Part shown: positions 19,923 through 29,340 of the stretch, in pieces
Numbering within the stretch: position 1 is the first letter of the stretch
Layout of the letters: every line of letters starts with the position of its first letter
DNA from: Deltaproteobacteria bacterium HGW-Deltaproteobacteria-19
Lineage (GTDB): Bacteria; Desulfobacterota; Syntrophia; Syntrophales; PHBD01
Direction: 5' to 3'
DNA: 64,000 nt
NCBI GenBank assembly: GCA_002841865.1
Contig: PHBD01000008.1
Coordinates: 149,955-213,954, forward strand
Notes under the pieces: model-generated
Seen by the model: only the letters and a program-made list of their open reading frames with translations
What the model was told of the DNA's origin: nothing
The model's database searches: none
Program-made: the position numbers and the translations under genes

Positions 19923-20756
19923 GTGTCGTACAAAATGCAATCCGGGAAATTCTACCGAATGCCTGTGATTTTCGGTCCCAGTCTGGGGCCCAGGCAGCAG
20001 GGATCGAGCCATGCGCTCTTCAGCAAGGATGCTCCCAAGGCCACCGTTATCACGGTCCGCTTCCGCACGGACCCCGCACAACTGGAGGCCCTGCTTCCGG
20101 ACGGCTTCTCGGTCCGAGCGGAGCCGGTCGTTTCCGTTCGGGCCACATACCTGAAGGAAATACCCTGGCTGGCGGGGCGCGGGTATAATCATCTGGGGCT
20201 TTCCTTCCCCGCCATGTTCAAGGGGAAGCGCGATTCCGTTGCGGGGGATTTCCTGACGGTGCTCTGGGAAAACCTCTGCGATCCGATCATTACGGGTCGG
20301 GAAGATCTGGGCTATTCGAAGATTTACTGCGAATTGCCGGAGCCGCTCGTTTATGCGGGCACGACACACTGCACCGCTTCCTGGCTGGGCTTCAAATTCA
20401 TGGATCTGCGCGTCTCCGACCTGAAAGTCCCCACGCCCGAGGAGGCCTCTGCGCTTACCGATCCAGGGTCCGAGGGCGTTCTTCATTTCAAGTACATGCC
20501 CCGCACGGGCGAGTGGGGAACTGCCGATGCGGCATACGCGACGCTGACGCCGTATCAGGATCCCAACAAGACCGTGACTGAACGATGGGTGGGGGATGGA
20601 TCGGTGAAATTCCATGAGGCGACGTGGGAGGAACTGCCCACGCTCTACAATATCATCAATATATTTCATGCCTTGGAAGTCCGGGAGTGGCTGGGAGCCA
20701 GCATCTTGAAAACTGTCGGAGCCAAGGATTACAGCGACCAGCGCATTCTTTTGTAG
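19923..20756 (+). CDS. Acetoacetate decarboxylase (ADC) family protein
   Basis: A 277-residue ADC-superfamily protein. The characteristic segment PIITGREDLGYSKIYCELP corresponds to the ADC active site, with Lys133 at the position of the Schiff-base lysine (Lys115 in clostridial ADC). The GTG start lies about seven bases after GAGGAGG and is favoured over internal ATGs because the family N-terminus is then complete. Known ADC-fold proteins decarboxylate beta-keto acids or act as hydratases/aldolases on keto acids, so the exact reaction is open. It is the first gene behind a good promoter and is followed by an FMN oxidoreductase and CoA-ester genes, which suggests processing of a keto acid from the same pathway. 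Confidence 0.8.
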   Translation: MSYKMQSGKFYRMPVIFGPSLGPRQQGSSHALFSKDAPKATVITVRFRTDPAQLEALLPDGFSVRAEPVVSVRATYLKEIPWLAGRGYNHLGLSFPAMFKGKRDSVAGDFLTVLWENLCDPIITGREDLGYSKIYCELPEPLVYAGTTHCTASWLGFKFMDLRVSDLKVPTPEEASALTDPGSEGVLHFKYMPRTGEWGTADAAYATLTPYQDPNKTVTERWVGDGSVKFHEATWEELPTLYNIINIFHALEVREWLGASILKTVGAKDYSDQRILL

Positions 20757-20766
20757 TCTTCCCCCC

Positions 20767-20822
20767 CACGCCTCACTCCTCAGGATTTACCTCCTTGCCG
20801 GCGGGCTTTTTCCGAAACCGTC
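20767..20822. repeat. Half copy of the 126-bp inverted-repeat element
   Basis: Starting ten bases behind the decarboxylase-like gene, this segment matches the right half of the elements at 28310-28435 and 43941-44066 (CGCCTCACTCCTCAGGATTT, then GCGGGCTTTTT). It has more mismatches, and the left half is absent. Confidence 0.7.
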
Positions 20823-21005
20823 TGCATCGTTTTCAGCTACTTGCAAGACATCGGAAACCAATTTCCACTCCAGTCGATTCTCCATTCGGCCAATTCTTCT
20901 TGACAAGTTCTGCTCCGTTTGAGAGTATGAAGTAATAGTTCATAGTGAGTGTTTGCGAAAGCGCTCGGGTTTGGAAAATATCTTAATGTTTACTGGAGAC
21001 TAGAC

Positions 21006-22043
21006 ATGAAAACGCGCATTACGGAGCTGTTTGGTATTCAATATCCGATCATTCTGTCCGGCATGAGCTGGATCAGCGTGCCCAAGATGGTGGCGGCCGT
21101 TTCGAATGCCGGTGGACTGGGCATCCTGGCGACGGGACCCCTGGACAAGGAGCAGACGAGGCAGTCCATCCGGGAGGTGAGAAAGCTCACGGACAAGCCT
21201 TTCGGGGCCAATACCTCCCTGATGTTTCCCGGGGCGATGGAAACGGCCAAGGTGCTGATAGAGGAGAAGGTCCCGGTCATCAATTTCGCTCTGGGAAAGG
21301 GCGACTGGCTGGTGCGGGAGGCTCATAAATACGGTGGTAAGGTCGTCGCCACCGTCGTCAAGGAACACCATGCCGTGCGCGCCCAGGAATACGGGGTCGA
21401 TGCGGTGATCGCTACGGGATACGAGGCCGCGGCCCACGGGGAGGCCATCTCGTCCATGATTCTCATTCCCAGCCTGGCCGAAAAGCTCCAGATTCCGATC
21501 ATTGCCGCCGGCGGGTTTGCGGACGGCAAGAGCCTGGCCGCGGCGCTGGCTCTGGGGGCGGACGGGATTGCGATGGGAACCCGGTTCATGACGACGAAGG
21601 AAAGCCCGCTCCATGAAAACTTCAAGAAACTGTCCCTGGAAAAGGGTGTCTCGGACACGCTCTATTCGAAGCGCATCGACGGCATCTACTGCCGGGTCAT
21701 GGAGACGGAGACGGCGCACAAAGCCGTCCGGCGCGGTCTCGATTTGCCGGCTGCCTTTTTTAATGCTCAGGAAATTGCCAACATGCTCCATCTGCCCTTC
21801 TTCAAGCTCTTCATCGGGGTCCTCCTGTCGGGATGGAAGAATGCAAGGCAGTTGGCCTACTTTGCAAATGCCGGCAAGGCATTCCGGCTGGCGACGGAAA
21901 ACGGCGACATGGTGAAGGGAATTCTGCCGGTCGGACAAGTGACCGGCCTGATGCATGATATCCCGACCGTTTCTTCCCTGATCGAGCGAACCGTCAAGGA
22001 AGCAAATGATGTGCGCGACCGGTTCACCGTCCAGTTGTCCTGA
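21006..22043 (+). CDS. NAD(P)H-dependent flavin oxidoreductase (nitronate monooxygenase / FabK-like family)
   Basis: A 345-residue FMN-binding TIM-barrel protein. The ATG follows ACTGGAGAC. Motifs are the N-terminal FGIQYPIILSGMSW, SNAGGLGILATG, the central KVVATVVKEHHAVRAQEYGVDAVI with the phosphate-binding glycines, IPIIAAGGFADGKSLAAALALGADGIAMGTRF, and a C-terminal helical part. The family includes nitronate monooxygenases and 2-enoyl thioester reductases of FabK type. Given the CoA-ester neighbours and the probable anaerobic lifestyle, an enoyl-thioester reductase-like role is at least as likely as nitronate oxidation. This is inference. Confidence 0.82.
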   Translation: MKTRITELFGIQYPIILSGMSWISVPKMVAAVSNAGGLGILATGPLDKEQTRQSIREVRKLTDKPFGANTSLMFPGAMETAKVLIEEKVPVINFALGKGDWLVREAHKYGGKVVATVVKEHHAVRAQEYGVDAVIATGYEAAAHGEAISSMILIPSLAEKLQIPIIAAGGFADGKSLAAALALGADGIAMGTRFMTTKESPLHENFKKLSLEKGVSDTLYSKRIDGIYCRVMETETAHKAVRRGLDLPAAFFNAQEIANMLHLPFFKLFIGVLLSGWKNARQLAYFANAGKAFRLATENGDMVKGILPVGQVTGLMHDIPTVSSLIERTVKEANDVRDRFTVQLS

Positions 22044-22247
22044 CGCCTCTGACGCGCCGGGAAGAACCGGGGGTGTGTACCGAAACGGGGATCATCCCGT
22101 CTTGGGGCCTGCAGAGGGGAGAGACCCGGTACGGGAGCCGATCATCAACAGCCGGAACAACCAACGGCGATCAACGATCATACTTTTATTGATTCAATGG
22201 AGAACGATACATGCGACTGCGCATGAACTTGTATGAGGAGGTCGATG

Positions 22248-23009
22248 ATGAGTTATGAAACGATTCAGTTCGTGAGGGAAGGTCCCGTCGGGATCCTGAC
22301 CTTCAACCGTCCCGAAGCCATGAATGCCATGAACTACGTCATGATCAACGAATTCAGGGATTTTTTCCATGACCGGTTCCGCGACCATGACACCCGGGTG
22401 ATCGTCGTCACCGGGGCCGGCAAGGCATTCAACGCCGGCATGGACATGAATGATCTCGCGAATTTCATTCCCCCGGGCGGGTTCAAGCCCAAAGCCGTCT
22501 ATGAATTTCAGAAGCTGTTTTCCGATTTTATCCTTTTCATGAGACGCTGCCCGCAGCCGATTATCGGTGCCATCAACGGGGGGGCGGCGGGGGCGGGGCT
22601 GTCCATCGCGATGGCCTGCGACGTCAGGATTGCAACCCCGCAGGCCAAATTCATCGCCGCCTACATCAATATCGGCACCGGCGGCGCGGATATGGGGTCC
22701 TCCTGGCTTTTCCCCCGCATCGTGGGAGCCGGGAATGCAGCGCGGTACCTGATGACGGGAGACAAATTCAGTGCGGATGAGGCGTATCGGATAGGATTTG
22801 TCCAGGCGGTCGTCGAGAAGGACCTCCTGATGGAGGAGGCCATGAAGATGGCGCAGACCATGGCGGGGAAATCGCCGATCGGGCTGCGGCTGACCAAGGA
22901 AGCCCTCAACCGGAACACCGGCGGACTCAGCCTCGAAGATGCGGTCATGCTGGAAGACCGGAACCAGGCGATGTGCATGGTGGAGATGACCTCGCAGAAC
23001 GCCGGGTAG
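22248..23009 (+). CDS. Crotonase-fold (enoyl-CoA hydratase/isomerase family) protein, hydratase glutamates absent
   Basis: The start is the second of two adjacent ATGs behind GAGGAGG (the other is 22245). The 253-residue product has the crotonase core: GAINGGAAGAG oxyanion segment, ACDVRIATPQAKF and TGGADMGSSWLFPRIVG. In the positions of the two rat hydratase glutamates (144 and 164) it has Ser119 and Tyr139, so plain enoyl-CoA hydration is doubtful. The later Asp148-Met-Gly pattern resembles crotonase subgroups of other chemistry. It precedes the acyl-CoA ligase by 76 bp and presumably acts on the CoA ester that enzyme makes. Confidence 0.85.
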   Translation: MSYETIQFVREGPVGILTFNRPEAMNAMNYVMINEFRDFFHDRFRDHDTRVIVVTGAGKAFNAGMDMNDLANFIPPGGFKPKAVYEFQKLFSDFILFMRRCPQPIIGAINGGAAGAGLSIAMACDVRIATPQAKFIAAYINIGTGGADMGSSWLFPRIVGAGNAARYLMTGDKFSADEAYRIGFVQAVVEKDLLMEEAMKMAQTMAGKSPIGLRLTKEALNRNTGGLSLEDAVMLEDRNQAMCMVEMTSQNAG

Positions 23010-23085
23010 GACGATACAGGAGGGGAGTTTTTTTAATTCATCTTTGGCCCGCGAAAGCGATCTGATGGGTGAGAAAGGAATAAAC

Positions 23086-24762
23086 ATGGAAGACAGAATC
23101 TGGCACAAGGCTTACATGGCAGGCGTTTCACCAACATTGAACATCGAGAAGATCACCATGGGTGCCGTTCTGAAAAGGACGGCGTCGCGTTTTCCGGATC
23201 ACATCGCACTGATTTTAATGGGGAAAGAAATCACATATCGGGAACTGGACGAAAGCGTCGATCGGTTTGCCGCCGCCTTGGCCGGCCTGGGCGTCAAAAA
23301 GAACGACAAGGTCGCACTCATTCTTCCCAACATTCCGCAGATGGTCATCGCCACCTATGCCCTGTTCCGCCTGGGGGCCGTGGCGGTGATGAACAACCCG
23401 CTCTACACACCCGCGGAACTGGAGCACAACCTCAACGATTCCGGGGCGCGCATGGCGATCTCCATGGATCTCTTCGTTCCGACGGTGCTCTCCCTGAAGG
23501 GCAAGACCCGGATCGAAAAGGTTGTCGTCTGCCATGCACGGGACTACCTGCCGGCCGACCGCGGCGACGATCCCATGGTCAAGGAAGTCGCCGCCCTGCA
23601 TTTCGATATCCCGCCGGAGAGCGGTGTCTACGAGTTCAGCGCCCTCTTGGCCGGTCCTGCTTCGTCGCCCCCGGACACGAAAGTCGACTTCGACGACCCG
23701 GCAGCCTTTATCTTCACGGGCGGAACGACGGGCGTCTCCAAGGCCGTCGTCCTCAGCCACGCCAACTCCAGCATCGCCGCCCAGCAGTTCAAGGCCTGGC
23801 TGTTCGATACGGAAGACGGAGCGGAGCGGCTGCTGGCCGTTCTGCCTTTTTTCCATGTCGCCGGCTATACCGACATGATGAACAACGCCATCCTGAGGGG
23901 ATGGACCAATATCCTCGTTCCCCGGCCCACTCCCGACGTCATCTGCGAATTGACCCTGCGCTTCAAGCCCACCCTGTTCGGCGGCGTTCCCACGATGTTC
24001 GTGGGGCTCCTGAACCACCCGAAATTCACCTCCACGAAGATGAATTTCATCAAGGGCTGCTTTTCCGGGGCCGCTCCGGTCGCACTGGAGACAATCCACC
24101 AGTGGGAAGCGCTCACCGGCTCGGCGATCGTTGAACTGTACGGGCTCTCCGAGACCTCGGCGCTGGCCACGTTCAATCCCTGGCGGGGAAAGTCAAAGCT
24201 CGGGAGCGTGGGACTTCCGCTGCCGGAGACGGACTGCCGCATCGTCGATCTCGATACGGGGACAAAGGACCTGAAACTGGGCGAGGCCGGAGAAATCCTG
24301 CTCAAGGGACCCCAGGTTACGAAGGAATATTACAACAATCCCGAGGCAACGGCCGAGGTCATCCGGGACGGGTGGCTCTCGACGGGGGATATCGGCTACC
24401 TGGACGAAGAGGGGTACCTGTTCATCGTCGACCGGAAGAAGGACGTCATCATTGCCGGCGGATACAACATTTATCCCCGGGAAGTGGACGAAGTCCTTTA
24501 TCAGCACCCCAAGGTGCAGGCCGCCTGCGTCGTCGGGATCCCGGACACGTACCGCGGCGAAACGGTGAAGGCCTTTGTGGTCCTGAAGCCGGGCGAAACG
24601 GCCACGGAGAAGGAAATCGTCAATTTCTGCAAGGAGAAGCTTGCCGCATACAAAGTTCCGAAATATGTCGAGTTCCGGCAGGCCCTGCCGCAGACGGCCG
24701 TCGGCAAGATCCTGCGCCGGGTACTGCGGGACGAGGAGATTGCGGCCAGGAAGGCCAAATAG
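23086..24762 (+). CDS. Acyl-CoA synthetase (AMP-forming)
   Basis: Activates a carboxylic acid to its CoA thioester with ATP. The ATG at 23086 follows AAAGGA by six bases; an upstream TTG and ATG in the same frame lack sites. The 558-residue product carries the P-loop-like FIFTGGTTGVSKAV, the YGLSETS motif, the hinge GWLSTGDIGYLDEEGYLFIVDR and the C-terminal catalytic lysine in TAVGKILRR. The architecture is that of medium/long-chain acyl-CoA ligases. The substrate could be aliphatic, alicyclic or aromatic. It provides the entry reaction for the surrounding dehydrogenase and crotonases. Confidence 0.92.
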   Translation: MEDRIWHKAYMAGVSPTLNIEKITMGAVLKRTASRFPDHIALILMGKEITYRELDESVDRFAAALAGLGVKKNDKVALILPNIPQMVIATYALFRLGAVAVMNNPLYTPAELEHNLNDSGARMAISMDLFVPTVLSLKGKTRIEKVVVCHARDYLPADRGDDPMVKEVAALHFDIPPESGVYEFSALLAGPASSPPDTKVDFDDPAAFIFTGGTTGVSKAVVLSHANSSIAAQQFKAWLFDTEDGAERLLAVLPFFHVAGYTDMMNNAILRGWTNILVPRPTPDVICELTLRFKPTLFGGVPTMFVGLLNHPKFTSTKMNFIKGCFSGAAPVALETIHQWEALTGSAIVELYGLSETSALATFNPWRGKSKLGSVGLPLPETDCRIVDLDTGTKDLKLGEAGEILLKGPQVTKEYYNNPEATAEVIRDGWLSTGDIGYLDEEGYLFIVDRKKDVIIAGGYNIYPREVDEVLYQHPKVQAACVVGIPDTYRGETVKAFVVLKPGETATEKEIVNFCKEKLAAYKVPKYVEFRQALPQTAVGKILRRVLRDEEIAARKAK

Positions 24763-24860
24763 GACGGACCGCGTCCCGGTGATGCCGGGAATCCTTGATT
24801 TGGGAAAGGGAAGTCGGATATGGAGCGGGCCGGAATCCATTCAGAGAAGGGGGAATCGAT

Positions 24861-25559
24861 ATGGGATTAAGAATTGGTGAGCTGTCGAAGATGACAGGGG
24901 TGCCCATATCCACCATTCGATACTATGCCGGACACGGCTTGTTGCCCGCTCCCGAAAAGGTCGGCAAGCTGCTTTCCCATTACGACGAGAGTTGTGTCCA
25001 GAAGCTGCAGACCATCCTTTACCTGCAGGAAAACCGGCACTTCCCCCTGTCGATTATCAAGAACATCCTGAGAAGGATGGACAGCGGCCTGAGCCTGCAG
25101 GATGCCGAGTCCGTGGAGGACGTAATCTTCAATCCCCCGGCGAACGCCGTCGACAGCCGGATGATGAACCGGACGGAATTCCTGGTGCAGACGGGGCTGA
25201 CGGCGGAGGAACTGAAAAAAGCGGAAAAGATGGGGCTGATCATGCCCTACATTCAGGACGAGGGCAGGGAGCTTTACAACCATGAAGACGTCCTGTGGGG
25301 AAAGGATGTCCTGAAAAGAATCCTGCAGTTCGAGAACTGCTGGGACGACTTCGTCGAATACGTGAAACTGGGCGACAGGATGATCGATCAGGAATTCGCG
25401 ATCCGGGGAAAGATTGTCCGGGACAGAAGCCTGAAAGAGAACATGGAAATATCCATCGAACTGTCAAAAGCAGCGGAATACACACGCGGTTATTTGTTGA
25501 GGAGGCTCTTCCAGAGAAAAATCCGGTCGCATATAAAATCGAGCCTGCAGGAAAAGTGA
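24861..25559 (+). CDS. MerR-family regulator with two MerR-like HTH modules
   Basis: A 232-residue DNA-binding regulator. The ATG sits behind AAGGGGGAA. Residues 1-70 are a standard MerR winged helix (LRIGELSKMTGVPISTIRYY, then GLLPAPEKV and the second helix pair). Residues about 103-156 repeat the same pattern (FLVQTGLTAEELKKAEKMGL, then P, then a YNHEDVLWGKDVLKRIL helix), as if a second MerR DNA-binding module were present instead of the usual dimerisation helix and ligand domain. No metal-binding cysteine cluster is seen. It lies between the ligase and the dehydrogenase and probably controls this acyl-CoA module. Confidence 0.8.
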   Translation: MGLRIGELSKMTGVPISTIRYYAGHGLLPAPEKVGKLLSHYDESCVQKLQTILYLQENRHFPLSIIKNILRRMDSGLSLQDAESVEDVIFNPPANAVDSRMMNRTEFLVQTGLTAEELKKAEKMGLIMPYIQDEGRELYNHEDVLWGKDVLKRILQFENCWDDFVEYVKLGDRMIDQEFAIRGKIVRDRSLKENMEISIELSKAAEYTRGYLLRRLFQRKIRSHIKSSLQEK

Positions 25560-25675
25560 CCGGATCGCTTCCGCGCCCTGGAAGGCCGGGGTGAGAATCT
25601 TTCTGCGCCGTCCGGGGTCATTCACGAAGGGCGGCGTTTCATTCATCGAATGTGTCGATTGTAGTGGAGGATTGC

Positions 25676-27475
25676 ATGGGACAGAATTTTTACAAACGGG
25701 ATGACCGGGACGTGAAGTTTGTCCTGAAGGAACACCTGGGTGTTGAACAGCTTCTGGAATTGGAACCCTATCGGGGATTCACGGTGGAGGATTTCGACAT
25801 GATCCTCGACCAGGCGCAGAAGATCGCCGCCAATGACATCGCACCGTCGTTCCAGGACGGAGACCGGCAGGGGTGCAGTTTTGACCGGGGCAAGGTCTCG
25901 ACGCCCGAATCCTTCAAGCACGCCTGGCGGGTTTTCCAGGAAGGCTCCTGGTTTGCACTGGCGATGAAGCCGGATTATGGCGGCCAGGGACTGCCGCTGC
26001 TCGTTGCCGAGGCGGCGATGGAGTTCTTTATCAGCGCCAATTTCTCCTTCGGCTGCTTCGCAGGACTGGGGCCGGGTAACGGGTTCATGATCGAGAACTT
26101 CGGCTCGCAGGAACTCCGGGATCTTTTCTGTGCGAAGATGTACGACGGCACCTGGGGCGGGAGCATGTGCCTGACGGAACCGTCGGTGGGCTCCGATGCC
26201 CACATGGTGGCCACGAAGGCAACACCCGACGGGAAATATTATAAAATCCAGGGGACGAAAATCTTCATCACCTCCGGCGAGCACGACCTGACCGAGAACA
26301 TCGTTCATCTTGTCATTGCCCGGATCGAAGGGGCGCCGACGGGGGCGAAGGGCGTCTCCCTCTTCGTCGTGCCCAAGATCTGGGTGAACGAGGACGGGAC
26401 GCTGGGCGAACCGAACGACGTGGCCTGCATCGGCATCGAGCACAAGATGGGTCTCAACGGCTCGGCGACGTGCGTCCTGAATTTCGGGGAGAACGGGCAG
26501 TGCCGCGCCCATCTGGTCGGGGAGGCCGGCAAGGGGCTGGCATACATGTTCCAGATGGTCAACGGGGCCCGGATGGCCGTCGGGCTGGAATCGGTGGCCT
26601 TCGGTGCGAACATCTACGCGAACGTCCTGGCGTACGCCAGGGAGCGTGTCCAGGGGACGCGGTTCGCCATGGGCGGCGATCGGATCCGGATCGTCGAGCA
26701 CGCCGATATCCGCCGGATGCTCCTGAACCTGAAATCCCTCACGGAGGGAATGCGTGCGCTGGTCTACAAAACCTACCTCATGGAGGACCTCGCGAAGAAC
26801 TGCACGGATGAGGATCAGAAAAGGAAGGCGAAGGGCCGCCTGGAGCTGTTCACCCCGCTGGTCAAGGCGTACTGCTCGGACCGGATCTTCGAGATGGGCC
26901 GGGACGGAATCCAGGTTCTCGGGGGTTACGGGTTCACGAAAGAATACCCGATCGAGCAGTACACCAGGGACTGCAAGATCTTCTCCATCTGGGACGGCAC
27001 GAATTTCATCCAGTCCGCGGACCTGGTGGGGCGCAAGCTGAACATGGGCGGCGGTGCGGTCTTCCGGATCTGGGCCGAGGAAGTGACGGCGTTCATCAAG
27101 GACCATGAAAAGGACGCGACGTTCGCCCGGGAGCTCCCGATCCTGAAGGAGGCCCTGGAGACGCTGGTCGGGCTGGTCCTGGACTATGGCCGGTATTTTG
27201 GGGAGGGGAAGCTGGACCTGATCCCGCTGACCTCGACGCGGTTTCTCGACTGCATGTCCGAGGTGGCCATTGCCCATCTGCTCCTGGAGCAGGGGATGAT
27301 CGCCCAGACCAGGCTGGAAGGCGGGGTGGCGGGGCCGGACGCCGACTTTTACCAGGGCAAGGTGGCGACGGTGCAGTATTACTGCCGGAATTTCCTGCCC
27401 CAGGTCTTCGGCCGGGCCCGGATCATCAAGATGGAGGACCTGACCGCCATCCAGGTTGCAGAGGCGGCGTTGTAA
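25676..27475 (+). CDS. Acyl-CoA dehydrogenase, large (DmdC-like, about 600 residues)
   Basis: An FAD flavoprotein that should alpha,beta-desaturate an acyl-CoA. The ATG lies six bases after TGGAGG. The 599-residue length and the C-terminal extension resemble the 3-methylmercaptopropionyl-CoA dehydrogenase (DmdC) type. Family motifs include [15 protein letters not shown] (FAD/substrate loop), [15 protein letters not shown] and [20 protein letters not shown]. The segment that is normally I-Y-E-G-T, with the catalytic glutamate, reads I-W-D-G-T here, placing Asp440 at that position. This is a conservative change but may shift chain-length specificity or mechanism. It is followed by a crotonase gene in the same direction. 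No electron-transfer flavoprotein gene is in view. Confidence 0.9.
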   Translation: MGQNFYKRDDRDVKFVLKEHLGVEQLLELEPYRGFTVEDFDMILDQAQKIAANDIAPSFQDGDRQGCSFDRGKVSTPESFKHAWRVFQEGSWFALAMKPDYGGQGLPLLVAEAAMEFFISANFSFGCFAGLGPGNGFMIENFGSQELRDLFCAKMYDGTWGGSMCLTEPSVGSDAHMVATKATPDGKYYKIQGTKIFITSGEHDLTENIVHLVIARIEGAPTGAKGVSLFVVPKIWVNEDGTLGEPNDVACIGIEHKMGLNGSATCVLNFGENGQCRAHLVGEAGKGLAYMFQMVNGARMAVGLESVAFGANIYANVLAYARERVQGTRFAMGGDRIRIVEHADIRRMLLNLKSLTEGMRALVYKTYLMEDLAKNCTDEDQKRKAKGRLELFTPLVKAYCSDRIFEMGRDGIQVLGGYGFTKEYPIEQYTRDCKIFSIWDGTNFIQSADLVGRKLNMGGGAVFRIWAEEVTAFIKDHEKDATFARELPILKEALETLVGLVLDYGRYFGEGKLDLIPLTSTRFLDCMSEVAIAHLLLEQGMIAQTRLEGGVAGPDADFYQGKVATVQYYCRNFLPQVFGRARIIKMEDLTAIQVAEAAL

Positions 27476-27594
27476 AGGATCTGCGGCCGTGCATGCCGGC
27501 GGATCGGGATTCTGAAGCTGCAATACCATATGGAGACTACGGAGGGGATCGCCCGGGAGGGTGGTCCCCTTCCGATTGCACGGGAGGATTAAGA

Positions 27595-28308
27595 ATGGCC
27601 GGATTTGAGTACACTCTTGACGGGACGGTTGCAGTTCTCACCATGAATGACGGCGAAAACCGCATCAACTTGTCGTTTGTCCAGGAATTTCTGGCGGTCC
27701 TGGACGAGATCGAGCAGAAAACGGAAGCAAATGCCCTCATTCTCCGCTCTGCCCATGAGAAAATTTTCTCCAACGGGATCGATATTGAATGGATCATGGG
27801 GGTCGTCGGCAGGAACGACCTCCCGACGGCGGCACAGTTTTTTGTTGCCCTCGACGTTCTCCTGAAGCGCCTTCTTCTCTATCCCATGCCCACGATTGCC
27901 GTCATGAACGGCCACACATACGCCGGCGGGGCGATCCTGTGCTGCTGTTTCGACTTCCGGTTCATGAGATCCGACCGGGGCTTTTTCTGCTTTCCCGAGG
28001 TGGATATCGGGATCCCCTTCTGGCCGGGTATGGTGGCCATCATGAAAAAGGCCATCCCCAGGTACAAGCTCGATGAAATGTATTACCTGGGAAAGCGGCT
28101 GACCGCGGCGGAATGCGAGGCGCACCACATCGTCAGCAAGGCCTGCCCGGTCGGCTCGCTGGACGGGGAGGCATTGAGCTTCGCGAAGGGCCTCAACAAG
28201 AAGCGTGCGATCTATGCGATCATGAAGGCCCGCATGAACGCCGACATCGTCCGGATCATCGACACGGAGGATCAGGAACTCATACAGTCAGGACAATTGC
28301 TCGCCTGA
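27595..28308 (+). CDS. Crotonase-fold protein, delta3-delta2-enoyl-CoA isomerase-like
   Basis: A 237-residue protein starting at the ATG behind GGGAGG; upstream open frame is unneeded. The core [19 protein letters not shown] and [16 protein letters not shown] resembles single-glutamate enoyl-CoA isomerases. Glu135 matches the second hydratase glutamate (164), while the first (144) is replaced by Ile114. Double-bond migration is therefore more likely than hydration. It is the last plus-strand gene of the module and is followed two bases later by a 126-bp inverted-repeat element that may end transcription. Confidence 0.85.
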   Translation: MAGFEYTLDGTVAVLTMNDGENRINLSFVQEFLAVLDEIEQKTEANALILRSAHEKIFSNGIDIEWIMGVVGRNDLPTAAQFFVALDVLLKRLLLYPMPTIAVMNGHTYAGGAILCCCFDFRFMRSDRGFFCFPEVDIGIPFWPGMVAIMKKAIPRYKLDEMYYLGKRLTAAECEAHHIVSKACPVGSLDGEALSFAKGLNKKRAIYAIMKARMNADIVRIIDTEDQELIQSGQLLA

Positions 28309-28309
28309 A

Positions 28310-28435
28310 GACGACCCCGGAAAAAGCCCGGATGCCGCGTTGCGCTTCATCCTTCGTCGCTGCGGCGTACAGAAAGAGTACGCCTCACTCCTCGGGATTT
28401 GCGTGCCTTGCCTGCGGGCTTTTTGCGAGGTCGTC
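28310..28435. repeat. 126-bp inverted-repeat element, copy B
   Basis: Begins GACGACC two bases after a stop codon and ends GCGAGGTCGTC. The ends are imperfect inverted repeats that include AAAAAGCCCGG on the left and GCGGGCTTTTT on the right. It has the same length as, and high similarity to, the element at 43941-44066. An internal palindrome (GCGTAC...GTACGC) is present. It lies between convergent crotonase genes and can fold into hairpins followed by T runs on both strands, so it may act as a bidirectional terminator. Confidence 0.85.
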
Positions 28436-28531
28436 GTAAGATCCGGGATTCGGGGCAGATTTCAATCTGCTCCCGCGCCCCAAACAAACCGCTTCGTTGC
28501 GGGACTCAAGCCGCCCTCGTTCAACAGCTTG

Positions 28532-29284
28532 TCAGGAGCGGATCTGCTTCTCCTTGAGCAGATTCCACGTCTTTTCCGAGTACCAGATGTCGACGAACTC
28601 CAGGAGGGAGGCCCGCTCCCGTTCCCGGATCCGCTCCGCCAGCGGTCCCCGGAGCAGCTTCTTGATGCTGCCGAATGCGGCGCCGTCCTTGGCGGCGAAT
28701 TCCTCCGCGATTCTCCTTGCCCGCGGCACCAGGTCCTCCTCCGCGGCTACTTCATGGATGAGACCGAGCCCAAGGGCTTCCTCGGCGGAATACAGGGCGC
28801 CCGTGTAGACGGCGATCTCCGCGTTCTTCTGCCCCAGCCACATCTTCATAATCTCGACGCTCCCCGCGAAAAGCGAAGAGCCGAAATTGATCTCGTTGAG
28901 GGAAATCCTCGCCTTTCCCGTGACCATGATCCGGTAGTCGCAGGCGATGGCGATCATGCATCCTCCCGCCATTGTGTGCCCGTTGAGGGCCGCCACGACG
29001 GGCTTGGGGTACAGGAACAATGCGCCATAGAAATTGGTGAATTTCGTCAGGTAGCGGAGGAAATCTTCCTTTCCGTACTCCAGGAATTCGGGAATGTCGA
29101 AACCGTAGGTGAAGAACTTCCCCTGCCCCGTCAGAATCACGGCCCGGACTGCGGGATCCACGGCCAGATCACGGATACAGGCGGTCATTTCGTCGATGAC
29201 GGATTCGTTGAGGGCGTTCACCTTCCCCCGGCTCAAGGTTACGGTCACAATTCCCTGCTCCCTGCTTGCTTCCAGAAACTGCAT
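28532..29284 (-). CDS. Crotonase-fold protein, enoyl-CoA isomerase-like
   Basis: The start is the ATG giving MQFLEASREQ, spaced about seven bases from AAGGAGGT; an ATG six bases earlier is too close to that site. The 250-residue product has AALNGHTMAGGCMIAIACDYRI and ARISLNEINFG. Glu131 occupies the second hydratase-glutamate position, and Met110 replaces the first, so it looks like an isomerase or another single-glutamate crotonase. It faces the preceding crotonase gene across the repeat element and lies just downstream of the M24 gene on the minus strand. Confidence 0.85.
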   Translation of the reverse strand: MQFLEASREQGIVTVTLSRGKVNALNESVIDEMTACIRDLAVDPAVRAVILTGQGKFFTYGFDIPEFLEYGKEDFLRYLTKFTNFYGALFLYPKPVVAALNGHTMAGGCMIAIACDYRIMVTGKARISLNEINFGSSLFAGSVEIMKMWLGQKNAEIAVYTGALYSAEEALGLGLIHEVAAEEDLVPRARRIAEEFAAKDGAAFGSIKKLLRGPLAERIRERERASLLEFVDIWYSEKTWNLLKEKQIRS

Positions 29285-29340
29285 GGACATACCTCCTTTC
29301 CGTGGATTGAAGAGATCATGACGATCCGCCATTCGGCGGT

